Part shown: one piece after another, positions 52,177-61,528 of the stretch
Numbering within the stretch: the first letter of the stretch is position 1
Layout of the letters: each line of letters opens with the position of its first letter
DNA from: Salinivirgaceae bacterium
Lineage (GTDB): Bacteria > Bacteroidota > Bacteroidia > Bacteroidales > Salinivirgaceae
Direction: 5' to 3'
Length of the DNA: 62,830 bases
Assembly (NCBI GenBank): GCA_027858775.1
Contig: JAQICA010000092.1
Coordinates: forward strand, 1 to 62,830
Translations under genes and position numbers: made by a program
Notes under the pieces: model-generated
What the model was told of the DNA's origin: nothing
What the model saw: only the letters and a program-made list of their open reading frames with translations
Database searches by the model: none

Positions 52177-53385
52177 ATGGAAAGCATTCGGAACATCTAC
52201 CGCATAGGCAATGGGCCATCGAGCAGCCACACCATGGGGCCAAAGAAGGCATCGGAACAATTTTTAGAAAAATACCCCGGAGCAGAAAAATACGTTACAA
52301 CACTTTACGGCAGCTTAGCAGCTACGGGAAAGGGCCACTTAACAGACTTAGCCATTGAATCGGTATTTGGCACTGAAAATTTGGAAATTAAGTGGGAGCC
52401 GAAAACCTACCTTAAACGCCATCCGAATGCACTTAAATTTGAAGCCTTCGATGCTCACGATAAAAAAATTGGAGAGTGGACAGCTTACTCAATTGGTGGC
52501 GGAGCCATTGTTGATGACAATACCGATGTGAAGGAAACCCACATTTATCCATTCAAAAATCTGGAGGAAATATTACGTTATTGCAATAATAACGGAATGC
52601 ACATTTGGGAACTGGCATTGGAATACGAAGACGATGAAATAATTCCGTATTTGCAAAAGGTGTGGGAAATAATGAAATCGGCCGTAGAACGGGGACTAAA
52701 AAACGAGGGCGTTTTACCAAGCCACTTAAAACTACCACGCAAAGCAGCCAGCTACTTCATCAAGGCTAATGCTTACAAAGGGTCGATGAAAAAACGCGCC
52801 TTAGTATTCGCTTACGCATTGGCCGTATCGGAAGAAAATGCTGCGGGCGGTAAAATTGTAACCGGCCCCACCTGTGGATCGGCAGGCGTAATGCCATCGG
52901 TACTTTACTACCTGAAGAAACATCATAATTTTCCCGAAATAAAAATTATTCGTGCATTGGCCACAGCCGGCATCATTGGAGCCGTAGTGAAAATGAATGC
53001 TTCGATTTCGGGAGCCGAAGTTGGCTGTCAGGGCGAAATAGGCACCGCCTGTGCCATGGCCTCTGCAGCAACCACACAGTTGTTTGGAGGTACAATATTT
53101 CAGGTAGAAAACTCTGCCGAAATGGGGCTGGAACATCATCTTGGGCTTACATGCGACCCGGTAGCCGGACTTGTACAAATTCCCTGCATTGAACGCAATG
53201 CCTTTGCTGCTGCTCGTGCTCTAAACCATAATGCCTATGCAATGCTAAACGATGGCAGGCATCGCATTAGTTTCGACAAAATAGTTCAAACAATGAAACA
53301 AACCGGCCACGACTTACCGCATATTTACAAAGAAACATCGACTGGTGGGCTAGCCCTTTTCAGCGGCATGGCAAAAGACGAATAA
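52177..53385 (+). CDS. sdaA: L-serine ammonia-lyase, iron-sulfur dependent
   Basis: The start is MESIRNIYRIGNGPSSSHTMGP; the upstream TTG at 52156 adds nothing conserved. The 402-residue enzyme deaminates L-serine to pyruvate with a [4Fe-4S] cluster. It shows PSSSHTMGP, TGPTCGSAGVMPSVL, EVGCQGEIGTACAMA and LTCDPVAGLVQIPCIERNA. This is the single-chain form. It has no regulatory neighbour; the NmrA-like gene follows after 36 nt. Confidence 0.97.
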   Translation: MESIRNIYRIGNGPSSSHTMGPKKASEQFLEKYPGAEKYVTTLYGSLAATGKGHLTDLAIESVFGTENLEIKWEPKTYLKRHPNALKFEAFDAHDKKIGEWTAYSIGGGAIVDDNTDVKETHIYPFKNLEEILRYCNNNGMHIWELALEYEDDEIIPYLQKVWEIMKSAVERGLKNEGVLPSHLKLPRKAASYFIKANAYKGSMKKRALVFAYALAVSEENAAGGKIVTGPTCGSAGVMPSVLYYLKKHHNFPEIKIIRALATAGIIGAVVKMNASISGAEVGCQGEIGTACAMASAATTQLFGGTIFQVENSAEMGLEHHLGLTCDPVAGLVQIPCIERNAFAAARALNHNAYAMLNDGRHRISFDKIVQTMKQTGHDLPHIYKETSTGGLALFSGMAKDE

Positions 53386-53421
53386 CTGACCGAAGGCATA
53401 ATCAGCTAGAGCATACTGTAA

Positions 53422-54315
53422 ATGAACAACATACTTATAACAGGAGCAACAGGAAATGTAGGATTTGAGGTAATACGATTTCTGGACAAAATTGACACTT
53501 CTAAAAGAATAGTTGCCGGGGTAAGAAATATAAACCAGGCAAAAAGCAAGTTTGCCGGGTATCCAAAATTAAATTATGTTCATTTCGATTTCGAAAATTC
53601 CGAAACATTTGATAATGCGCTAAGCGGCATTGACAAAGTATTTCTTTTGAGGCCTCCGCACATATCAGATATTGACAAGTATTTTAAACCCTTAATTTCA
53701 ACAATTAAGAAAAACAACATTAAGAAAATTGTTTTTCTATCGGTTCAGGGAGCCGAAAAAAGCAAGATAATCCCTCATAACAAAATTGAAAATTTGGTGC
53801 GCGAGTATGGGTTGGATTACATTTTCCTCCGCCCCGGTTACTTTATGCAAAACCTGACCACAACATTAATAAGCGATATTCGATTAAAAAGAGAGATTAT
53901 TTTACCATCGGGGCAAGCAAAATTTAACTGGATAGATATTGAGAACATTGGAGAGGCTGGAGCAATCTTACTTAATAAGTTTGAAGATTATAAAAATCAA
54001 GCAATTGAAATAACCGGGTTAGAAAACGAAAGTTTTGGCCAGGTAACTTCATTAATAAATAAGCAGATTGAAAACCCCATTCGATTTAGAAATGTTAATC
54101 CATTCAAATTCTACCGAATTAAAAAAAGGGAAGGCATGGAAAAAGGAATGATTATCGTAATGATTCTGCTGCACTTTTTACCACGGTTTCAGAAAGAACC
54201 CGTTATATCTGATTTTTACGAAAAACTAACAGGAAAGAAACCGACCGACCTCAAAACATTTATAAACAGAGAAAAGAAACTGTTTGAGACCTTCCACTCT
54301 CCGGATCAAATTTAA
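53422..54315 (+). CDS. NmrA/NAD(P)H-binding SDR-like protein
   Basis: This 297-residue protein starts with a Rossmann loop NILITGATGNVGFEVIRFL (GxxGxxG). It has FLRPGYFMQNL after the core and no canonical YxxxK catalytic pair, which places it in the atypical NmrA-like or quinone-reductase-like SDR group. Codon use is more AT-rich than in sdaA. It follows sdaA closely but a functional link is not evident. Confidence 0.88.
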   Translation: MNNILITGATGNVGFEVIRFLDKIDTSKRIVAGVRNINQAKSKFAGYPKLNYVHFDFENSETFDNALSGIDKVFLLRPPHISDIDKYFKPLISTIKKNNIKKIVFLSVQGAEKSKIIPHNKIENLVREYGLDYIFLRPGYFMQNLTTTLISDIRLKREIILPSGQAKFNWIDIENIGEAGAILLNKFEDYKNQAIEITGLENESFGQVTSLINKQIENPIRFRNVNPFKFYRIKKREGMEKGMIIVMILLHFLPRFQKEPVISDFYEKLTGKKPTDLKTFINREKKLFETFHSPDQI

Positions 54316-54324
54316 TTATTTTAG

Positions 54325-55089
54325 TCAAAAACTATAGTAGAAGCCACTTTTTAGCTTGGAATAGTATTCGTTAATACCCACAGGAGGATTTGTTTCGTAG
54401 GCCAATTCGGCAGTTACTACTAAACTTAGCTGCTTAATTAAGTGGACGCGAAAACGCCCTTCCATAGAAATATTTTGATCGTAAAAATCATGAAAAGAGG
54501 GCTGAAAATAAATAATTCCCGACAAATTCATTGTGGGTGTGACATTCCAATCCAGATTCATATATAAATTCATGCGCCAGTTGTATTGCCCTACACTATC
54601 GTAGGTAAACTGACGTTCTTCATACATTACAGAAGTTCCCAAATACCATTTTGCAGTATCGTTCGAAAAAAGATTTAACCGCACACCTACCCCTGCCAAA
54701 GCCCGATAATCGATGTATCGGATATCGTTAAACTGGTATTGGCCAAACACTTCGGGAATAACAACCGTATCGACTAACAAATTATAGCGCATGTGCTGAT
54801 ACCCTTCGTGTTGTAGCTTTTCTCCACCCGCATTTGAAAAAGTCCAATTGGTAAATGACATTAAAAGGCTTTTCTTGTAGCGAAAATACAAGTTGCTACG
54901 GTTACTCGTTTTCCAAATAACACTTTTACTGCGTTCGTGCTCAAAAGACAGGTCGACATTTCCATAAAAATTTCCTTTTGCCGTTTTTCGCTGCTCCTCG
55001 ATATTTATAACCTGTGAAAACATCTCACCTGTAATCGACAGCAATACTAAAAACAAAAAACACCTTACAAAAAGCCTCATTTTTTTCAC
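54325..55089 (-). CDS. DUF481-like outer-membrane beta-barrel protein
   Basis: This 254-residue protein has a signal peptide (about residues 4-25, GEMFSQ). Twelve or so amphipathic strands follow, beginning GNFYGNVDLSFEHERSKSVIWKTSNRSNLYFRYKK, and it ends in an aromatic residue (GFYYSF), typical of outer-membrane barrels. The pattern resembles DUF481 (YdiY-like). Function is unknown. Confidence 0.8.
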   Translation of the reverse strand: MKKMRLFVRCFLFLVLLSITGEMFSQVINIEEQRKTAKGNFYGNVDLSFEHERSKSVIWKTSNRSNLYFRYKKSLLMSFTNWTFSNAGGEKLQHEGYQHMRYNLLVDTVVIPEVFGQYQFNDIRYIDYRALAGVGVRLNLFSNDTAKWYLGTSVMYEERQFTYDSVGQYNWRMNLYMNLDWNVTPTMNLSGIIYFQPSFHDFYDQNISMEGRFRVHLIKQLSLVVTAELAYETNPPVGINEYYSKLKSGFYYSF

Positions 55090-55397
55090 AATTACGGATA
55101 ATCAAACAAAATTCGCAAATCACCTACAATTCACTGTGCAAATTAACCCAATCTTTTGATTAGCCAAAATCACATAAGAAAATATCACAGGAGATTTGCA
55201 GGAGGCACTCAATTAATGCAATGGAACAGACAATTAATGAGTTGAAAAAAAAAACCATTCATTTATGAACCACGGGAATGCATCGACAAGTAAAAATCAA
55301 ATAAATACAAGTTCCAATGTCACTATATTTTTCTTGCGAATCGGATGTAATTTTGTACTTTTATCCGTTAGCACGAATTTTGCTTAAACGCCGGCAC
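55090..55397. promoter_or_regulatory. Divergent gap before the TPR/Pro-type protein
   Basis: There is no gene. It contains a candidate -7 box TAATTTTG (55348-55355) for the gene at 55398. I see no further structure. Confidence 0.45.
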
Positions 55398-56861
55398 ATG
55401 CCTATAAAATTACTTACAATATTATTATTAACCCTAAGTTGCCCGGGACAAAAACTTATTGCGCAAGAATCGTTGGGCTATGTTGAGGTAAACGGGATAG
55501 TGAAAGATGGTATCCGTCCGCTAGATCATACATACATTGAGATATACGCAAATAATACCCTTCTCAAAGTTAATCAGACAAACATTACCGGCAATTTTAA
55601 CTTCATTTTAGAGCTAAACCGATCATATAAAATTAAATTTAGCCGGGAATTTTATGTGACAAAATTCATTGAATACGACACACATGTCCGCGAGAATGAA
55701 TTAGGAATATGGTCATTTCAGTTTACAGTTGATCTTTTCCCAGAAATACCGGGAATCGACTTTAGTTTTTTAAAAACTGAATCGGTGGGGAAAATCAGTT
55801 ATAATAAAAATTATGGTGAATTCGACCACAACATCGAATACACGCGACTAATACACCAGAAAATAAATAAATTACTGGAGGACAGCCACAACAAAAGAGC
55901 AACATACTATGACGCATCTATAAACAAAGCCGATATTTTACTGCAAAAAAACGAACTCATTCAGGCGCTTAATGCCTATCGAAAAAGTGCAGTGCTAGAC
56001 CGAACAAATGATTATGCTCAGGAGCAAATTCAGAAAATAGATAAGCAATTAAAAAAATCTGTAGCCAAATACCAAGAATACATTAACCTGCTGAGCAGTG
56101 CCGATTCGCTATTTGCAAACCATCGGTTTTCGCAGGCGAAAGTGCATTATGAATTAGCGCTGAACATTTTCAGTAAAAGTGCCTATGCCACTTATATGAT
56201 TGAGAAAATAAATGTATTAAAACCCCAGTTTGACCCCTCGTATATTCGATTGCAAAAGTACCGCGAATTTTTATCAACAGCTGACCAATACGTTAGTCAG
56301 GCCAACTACAGAAAAGCTATTGCGTTTTACAATAAAGCTCTTAGCATACAAACCGGCGACACGTATGCGATGAAGCAAATTAAATACCTTCAAAGCCAAG
56401 TTGCCCGAAAACAAGGCGAAAATGAAAAGTCGAAAAAGTATAAAGAATACATCAACCTGGGCGACAGATACTTTGCAGCAAATTCACTGAGCGCTGCCCG
56501 GTTAGTGTATTTAAAAGCACTCCAAATATTTCCAAATGAAGTATATCCACAAATTCAAGTAGAGAAAATAGATAAAACACTTTACCCTGATAGAAAAAGC
56601 ACAGTAAACGAAGACAAATTCCCAAATTTCACGAAAGTAGAACGGGACAAAGGGTTTCTTACCGGCCTTGCAAAAGATTATCCGGAAGGCAAAACAACGG
56701 AGTATTATGAATTGCCCGGAAAAAAAATTAAGCGGGTTATTTTAATTGAAAACAGAATAGCTTCGGAATACCTGGAGGTGCGTTACGACTATGGGACATT
56801 CTATTTCCGTAACGGACAAAACATTTCCAGAGCCATTTTTATAGCAGAAACAAGTCATTAA
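55398..56861 (+). CDS. Exported protein with a peptidase-regulatory-like domain and TPR-like repeats
   Basis: The start is MPIKLLTILLLTLSCPG, a signal peptide ending LIAQE; the open frame from 55317 is discarded. Residues 24-120 resemble a carboxypeptidase-regulatory-like beta domain (GYVEVNGIVKDGIRPLDHTYIEIYANNTLLKVNQTN, GNFNFILELN). From about residue 190, three or four repeats of about 70 residues follow (YQEYINLLSSADSLFANHRF, YREFLSTADQYVSQANY, YKEYINLGDRYFAANSLS), TPR-like. A role in gliding/secretion-type scaffolding is a guess. Confidence 0.8.
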   Translation: MPIKLLTILLLTLSCPGQKLIAQESLGYVEVNGIVKDGIRPLDHTYIEIYANNTLLKVNQTNITGNFNFILELNRSYKIKFSREFYVTKFIEYDTHVRENELGIWSFQFTVDLFPEIPGIDFSFLKTESVGKISYNKNYGEFDHNIEYTRLIHQKINKLLEDSHNKRATYYDASINKADILLQKNELIQALNAYRKSAVLDRTNDYAQEQIQKIDKQLKKSVAKYQEYINLLSSADSLFANHRFSQAKVHYELALNIFSKSAYATYMIEKINVLKPQFDPSYIRLQKYREFLSTADQYVSQANYRKAIAFYNKALSIQTGDTYAMKQIKYLQSQVARKQGENEKSKKYKEYINLGDRYFAANSLSAARLVYLKALQIFPNEVYPQIQVEKIDKTLYPDRKSTVNEDKFPNFTKVERDKGFLTGLAKDYPEGKTTEYYELPGKKIKRVILIENRIASEYLEVRYDYGTFYFRNGQNISRAIFIAETSH

Positions 56862-56919
56862 AAATAAATTTGAACTGATATGAATACCGAAAAAAATCGA
56901 GTATAACAGTTACATTTTC

Positions 56920-56927
56920 TATTTTTG
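56920..56927 (+). promoter_or_regulatory. -7 box of smpB
   Basis: TATTTTTG matches TAnnTTTG and lies 42 nt upstream of the ATG at 56970, ruling out the longer frame from 56925. Confidence 0.5.
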
Positions 56928-56969
56928 CACCAAATTTTGGACTCGGCAACAAATCTAAAAACGAAAACT

Positions 56970-57413
56970 ATGAATATCAACATACGAAATAAAAAGGCAT
57001 CATACGAATACGAATTTATTGATACATTTATAGCCGGACTGCAACTTACGGGTACGGAAATTAAATCGATACGAATGGGGAAAGCCTCCATTGGTGAAGC
57101 TTATTGCTACTTTGGCCGCAATGAACTTTGGGTAAAGAACATGCATATTTCGGAGTACGGTTATGGGAATCGGTTCAATCACGAAACCCGCAGAGAACGA
57201 AAACTATTGTTAACAAAAAAAGAGTTGCGAAAATTGCAGCGCAAGCTAAAAGAGCGCGGCTTCACCATTATTCCTACTCGCCTGTTTATTAACGAAAATG
57301 GATGGGCGAAAATGAAAATAGCATTGGCCCGCGGTAAAAAAATACACGATAAACGCCAATCAATTAAGGAAAAGGACATGAAACGCGAAATGGATCGTAT
57401 TCGCAAGTTTTAA
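56970..57413 (+). CDS. smpB: SsrA-binding protein SmpB
   Basis: The start is [16 protein letters not shown]. This 147-residue protein binds tmRNA and rescues stalled ribosomes. It shows the SmpB OB-fold ([40 protein letters not shown]), [13 protein letters not shown] and a basic C-terminal tail ([28 protein letters not shown]). No tmRNA gene is visible in the window. Confidence 0.97.
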   Translation: MNINIRNKKASYEYEFIDTFIAGLQLTGTEIKSIRMGKASIGEAYCYFGRNELWVKNMHISEYGYGNRFNHETRRERKLLLTKKELRKLQRKLKERGFTIIPTRLFINENGWAKMKIALARGKKIHDKRQSIKEKDMKREMDRIRKF

Positions 57414-57431
57414 TTGGAGCCAATATAAAGG

Positions 57432-58703
57432 TTACGTTTTTAACTTTTTCTTCTTTGCAGCAGGGAACAACACGTTATTTAAAATAAGCCTGTACCCCGG
57501 CGAATTAGGATGCAAATTAAGGTCCGTAGGTGGATCACCCACAAAATGGCGATAGTCTTCGGGATCGTGACCGCCATAAAATGTCCAAAACCCTTTACCT
57601 TGAGTTCCATGGATATAACGAGCTTCTTCAAGTGCCTTATTTTCGCCAAGAACAAGCACGTCGGGCTTTATTAGTTCGCGTTGGTAAGAGGTTGTTTGTC
57701 CCATAAAACCTTTAATAATATCGGTATGATTCTGGCACAACATTGTGGGAACGGGATCCCACTTTGCAGAAAAATCAAAAAGCGTGAAATAATCTTTATC
57801 CTGATTAACATTCCTGTTCTGCGTTCTGTCTATGTCGGAAAACTCATACTCATAAGGGTTTTGCACTAAAGAAAAATCGGTAAATGCTAATGTATTGGAG
57901 TAATCAAGTTTACTTTGAAAATCGGGATCCATTGGGTCGCCATCGAACTGGGCAGCACAAATATCGGTATTATGGGCGGCCAGCGTAATATCGAACGAAT
58001 CGGTACCACTACACATCGAGAACAGGAACCCACCACTATTAACGTACGTTTTTATGGTTTGAACAACTGCAAGTTTCATTTGCGACACCTTCTCAAACCC
58101 CATCGACCGTGCTTTTTCCTCCTCGCTGCGCACTTGATTCCGGTACCATGCTGTGTGATTATAGGCTCCATAGAACTTTCCATATTGTCCTGTAAAATCT
58201 TCGTGATGCATGTGCAACCAATCATAATCGGTAAGCTTACCTTCTATTATTTCCCTATCGTATAAAATGTCATAAGGAATTTCGGCATATGTAAGTGTCA
58301 ATGTAACAGCATCGTCCCACGGCAATTTATCTTTGGGACTATACACTGCAATTTCGGGTGCCTTATCGAGCTTTACTACGTCCATATTGACATCGGGTCG
58401 CGATATTTCATTCACAATGGCATTACGTTTAGCATCTGAAATAATATCGTACGACACTCCTCTGATAATACACTCATTTTCAATCTCTTTGTGATGAGCA
58501 AATAAGAAACTACCCCCTCGATAATTGAGCAACCACCACGATGAAACATCATTTTGCAAAGTCCAATATGTTATTCCATAAGCTTTCAAATGGTTTTTCT
58601 GTGCCTCATCCATTGGCACAATTAGGTAAGCAGCTTTTAAGCCTTGCGGCAATACAAGTGTTAAAGCAAGAAGTATGGCTAAAAGTTTAAGAGTTTTCAA
58701 CAT
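57432..58703 (-). CDS. Secreted protein with a class I amidotransferase-like fold (often labelled asparagine synthetase B)
   Basis: This 423-residue protein has a signal peptide (about residues 1-24, GLKAA). Residues about 110-260 read like a GATase1/DJ-1-type domain: IAVYSPKDKLPWDDAVTLTL, YDWLHMHHEDF, and a nucleophile-elbow-like FLFSMCSGTDSFD with a candidate cysteine. The rest contains TLCQNH and FWTFYGGHDPEDYRH. Homologues in Bacteroidota are often called asparagine synthetase B, but the true AsnB domains (N-terminal Cys Ntn hydrolase, SGGVDS loop) are absent. A signal peptide also argues against it. Function is unknown. Confidence 0.8.
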   Translation of the reverse strand: MLKTLKLLAILLALTLVLPQGLKAAYLIVPMDEAQKNHLKAYGITYWTLQNDVSSWWLLNYRGGSFLFAHHKEIENECIIRGVSYDIISDAKRNAIVNEISRPDVNMDVVKLDKAPEIAVYSPKDKLPWDDAVTLTLTYAEIPYDILYDREIIEGKLTDYDWLHMHHEDFTGQYGKFYGAYNHTAWYRNQVRSEEEKARSMGFEKVSQMKLAVVQTIKTYVNSGGFLFSMCSGTDSFDITLAAHNTDICAAQFDGDPMDPDFQSKLDYSNTLAFTDFSLVQNPYEYEFSDIDRTQNRNVNQDKDYFTLFDFSAKWDPVPTMLCQNHTDIIKGFMGQTTSYQRELIKPDVLVLGENKALEEARYIHGTQGKGFWTFYGGHDPEDYRHFVGDPPTDLNLHPNSPGYRLILNNVLFPAAKKKKLKT

Positions 58704-58866
58704 AATGGGGCTTCATAATTTTAAAAATTCATTGGCAAAATGCGATTCTTTATTTATAACGCTTCAACGACCGAATTGTTACAAGTATACCTGTCAAATC
58801 CGGGCTTACTCATCTGTTGCTTAGGCGCACGAATTATTTGCAAGAACGATCGCATTACGTTTATTG

Positions 58867-60420
58867 CTAAAATGGCGTATCGCCCTCTTCGAAACCATAG
58901 TTTGGTGTAATATCAGCAGAAGTAGCGTGACCTGCCGATGCATCGTTTGCATCCTGGTTCATTTTTGATCCGACAATTGTTCCTCCGTTTTGAGGAATTC
59001 CATCGATATCGGCCAGGCCGGTTTTATCGAGGTCAACAAATCGAGCATATTTCCCTTCGAATCGGAGTCTTATATCGGCTACGGCACCATTACGGTGTTT
59101 GGCAATAATAATATCGGCCATCCCTTCGGTTGGTGTTCCATCTTCGTATTGGTCGATTGCCAACATTTCCGGACGGTGAATAAATAACACAATATCCGCA
59201 TCCTGTTCAATTGCACCCGATTCGCGAAGGTCAGAAAGCATTGGTCTTTTTTCGCCTTGCCTTGTCGTTACCGAACGGTTAAGCTGCGACAGTGCAATTA
59301 CTGGCACATTAAGTTCCTTTGCAAGTGCTTTTAATGAACGTGAAATAACACTTACCTCTTGTTCCCTGCTCGACTGTCCGGCTGCATTCATCAATTGAAG
59401 GTAGTCAATAATAACTAAACTCAACCCTTTTTCGCGATGTAGCCTGCGGCATTTTGCTCGCAATTCAAAGATTGATAGTCCCGGCGTGTCGTCAACATAC
59501 AAAGGAGCATTACTCAATGCTGGCAACCGACTTTCCAACTGCTGCCACTCCCAATCTTCAAGTTTTCCGGTTTTTATTTTCTCTTGTGGAATTTCAGTTT
59601 CAGTAGAAATCATACGTTTAACCAGCTGCACCGACGACATTTCAAGGGAAAACACAACTACCGGATGGTTAGCGATGGCCATATTTCTGGCCATATTGAG
59701 CACAAATGCCGTTTTACCCATGGAAGGGCGTGCTGCCATAATAATCAGGTCGGAGCGCTGCCAACCGCTAGTAACCCGATCTAAATCGGTAAATCCGGAA
59801 GGAATACCACTCAAATCGCCAGTATTTTTCGAAGCCGCTTCAATTTCGTCCAGCGCTTGCTCAATAACGCTACCCATGGAGTTGGTTTGCTTCTTAATAT
59901 TACCTTCTGCTATTTTATACATCTCCTGTTCGGAAAAATCGATCAGATCAATAACATCGGTAGAATCCTCAAATGCACGACGCTGAATTTCGCCGGAAAT
60001 TCGAATCAATTCTCGTTGTAAATACTTTTCTGCCACTAATTTGGCATGATGCTCCAAGTGGGCAATAGACCCAATTCTGTATGTTAACTGAGTAATATAA
60101 TAATCGCCACCAGCTTTTTCAAGTGTATTGTTTTTCCTCAATTTCTCGATTACAGAAATCATATCAACAGGCTCGTTCTCTCTGGACAAATCCATAACAG
60201 CCTGATAAATATGCTGGTGAGCTTCTTTATAAAAGGCATCTGGGCTTAACACATCTACAACCCGAAAAATGGCATCTTTTTCCAACATCAACGCACCCAA
60301 CACAGCCTCTTCAATTTCTACTGCATTCGGTGGAACCTTCCCTACTTCAATAGCCATATTGTCGACCATTCTTGAAGAGTTCTCACGCTTATAATTTCGT
60401 TTAAATTCCTTATCTGCCAT
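58867..60420 (-). CDS. dnaB: Replicative DNA helicase DnaB
   Basis: The start is MADKEFKRNYKRENS; the frame runs to 60492 but the promoter box at 60459 excludes that. The 517-residue helicase has the N-terminal DnaB domain (PPNAVEIEEAVLGALMLE...MISVIEKL) and a RecA-like C-terminal domain with Walker A in MAARPSMGKTAF, Walker B LVIIDYLQLM, and RSLKALAKELNVPVIALSQLNR. It unwinds DNA at the fork as a hexamer. It is monocistronic and divergent from ispE. Confidence 0.98.
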   Translation of the reverse strand: MADKEFKRNYKRENSSRMVDNMAIEVGKVPPNAVEIEEAVLGALMLEKDAIFRVVDVLSPDAFYKEAHQHIYQAVMDLSRENEPVDMISVIEKLRKNNTLEKAGGDYYITQLTYRIGSIAHLEHHAKLVAEKYLQRELIRISGEIQRRAFEDSTDVIDLIDFSEQEMYKIAEGNIKKQTNSMGSVIEQALDEIEAASKNTGDLSGIPSGFTDLDRVTSGWQRSDLIIMAARPSMGKTAFVLNMARNMAIANHPVVVFSLEMSSVQLVKRMISTETEIPQEKIKTGKLEDWEWQQLESRLPALSNAPLYVDDTPGLSIFELRAKCRRLHREKGLSLVIIDYLQLMNAAGQSSREQEVSVISRSLKALAKELNVPVIALSQLNRSVTTRQGEKRPMLSDLRESGAIEQDADIVLFIHRPEMLAIDQYEDGTPTEGMADIIIAKHRNGAVADIRLRFEGKYARFVDLDKTGLADIDGIPQNGGTIVGSKMNQDANDASAGHATSADITPNYGFEEGDTPF

Positions 60421-60458
60421 AATATATTGTGGTTTTTCCCAATTTGAAAATGGGGAAA

Positions 60459-60492
60459 CAAAGTTAGCTTTTTTGATTGGGAAATTCTTCAA
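60459..60492 (-). promoter_or_regulatory. dnaB promoter (-33 and -7)
   Basis: On the minus strand TTG (60490-60492) and TAACTTTG (60459-60466) are 23 nt apart, about 40 nt before the chosen start codon. Confidence 0.55.
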
Positions 60493-60584
60493 TTAGTGCC
60501 AAAATTAACTATTCATTTAACGAGATAATTGACAATTTACTAACTTGCGCCATCTAATCTATAACATATAAAACACTACTAAAA

Positions 60585-61406
60585 ATGGTTGTATTTCCTA
60601 ATGCAAAAATTAACCTTGGTTTACATGTTACAAAAAAACGCCCTGACGGATTCCATGAGATTGAATCTGTAATGTATGCCATTCCATTTTCCGATATTCT
60701 GGAAATACTTCCGGCTCAAACAACTACCGTTAAAACTACAGGATTAGTACCTGACGACTGCCCCACAGAGAACAACCTGATTTATAAAGCGTGGCAATTA
60801 ATGCACAGGCAATACAAAATTCCATCGGTAGCAATGCGTTTACACAAAAATATACCGAGCGGTGCCGGATTGGGCGGAGGTTCTGCGGATGCGGCATTTA
60901 CCATAACCACACTCAATTCCCTTTTCGATTTAAAGCTCGCATCCAAAGAAATGGAAGAACTGGCAGCAGAACTTGGAAGCGATTGCCCATTTTTTATTAA
61001 AAACACACCATCATTGGCTACAGGTCGCGGCAACATTTTATCTCCCATAAACATTTCGTTACGAGGATATTATTTACTTTTAGTGGTTCCTAAGTTGCAC
61101 ATTTCGACACCAGAGGCGTATGGAGGAATAACGCCAAAAAAACCGAAAAACAGATTGTGTGAGATAATTTCCGAACCCTGCGACACATGGAAAAGCACAT
61201 TGGTAAACGATTTTGAAAACCACCTATTTTTAAACCATCCAAAACTACATGAAATAAAGCAAACGCTTTATGCGATGGGAGCAAGCTATGCATCCATGAG
61301 CGGAAGTGGATCAGCAATTTACGGGTTATTCAACCAAACACCCGAACAAAGGCAAATAAACGACCTTTTGAGCGACCACACTTCATACTCAATGAAAATT
61401 GGATAA
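60585..61406 (+). CDS. ispE: 4-diphosphocytidyl-2-C-methyl-D-erythritol kinase
   Basis: This 273-residue GHMP kinase acts in the MEP isoprenoid pathway. It begins with FPNAKINLGLHVTKKRPDGFHEIESVM, has the ATP loop PSGAGLGGGSADAAF (around residues 90-104), LGSDCPFFI, and a C-terminal SMSGSGSAIYGLF. It is divergent from dnaB. The isoprenoid pathway matches the presence of uppS elsewhere in the window. Confidence 0.97.
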   Translation: MVVFPNAKINLGLHVTKKRPDGFHEIESVMYAIPFSDILEILPAQTTTVKTTGLVPDDCPTENNLIYKAWQLMHRQYKIPSVAMRLHKNIPSGAGLGGGSADAAFTITTLNSLFDLKLASKEMEELAAELGSDCPFFIKNTPSLATGRGNILSPINISLRGYYLLLVVPKLHISTPEAYGGITPKKPKNRLCEIISEPCDTWKSTLVNDFENHLFLNHPKLHEIKQTLYAMGASYASMSGSGSAIYGLFNQTPEQRQINDLLSDHTSYSMKIG

Positions 61407-61495
61407 TAGACTTAAAAATGTGTCAACATAGATAAATAACAGGCTTGTATTAAACAATCTTTGGCTATTTGGGTTATGATTGATAAAAAAATATT

Positions 61496-61503
61496 TATAT
61501 TTG
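61496..61503 (+). promoter_or_regulatory. -7 box of the siaB-siaC unit
   Basis: TATATTTG is a perfect TAnnTTTG, 25 nt upstream of the ATG at 61529. A TTG at 61469-61471 is 24 nt further upstream and could be the -33 element. Confidence 0.55.
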
Positions 61504-61528
61504 TTTGTCAGTAAACATAACTTTATCA

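Noticed and set aside
57432-58703. Calling this gene asparagine synthetase B
   Set aside because: The N-terminal Cys glutaminase and the ATP-binding SGGVDS-type loop of AsnB are absent and there is a signal peptide.
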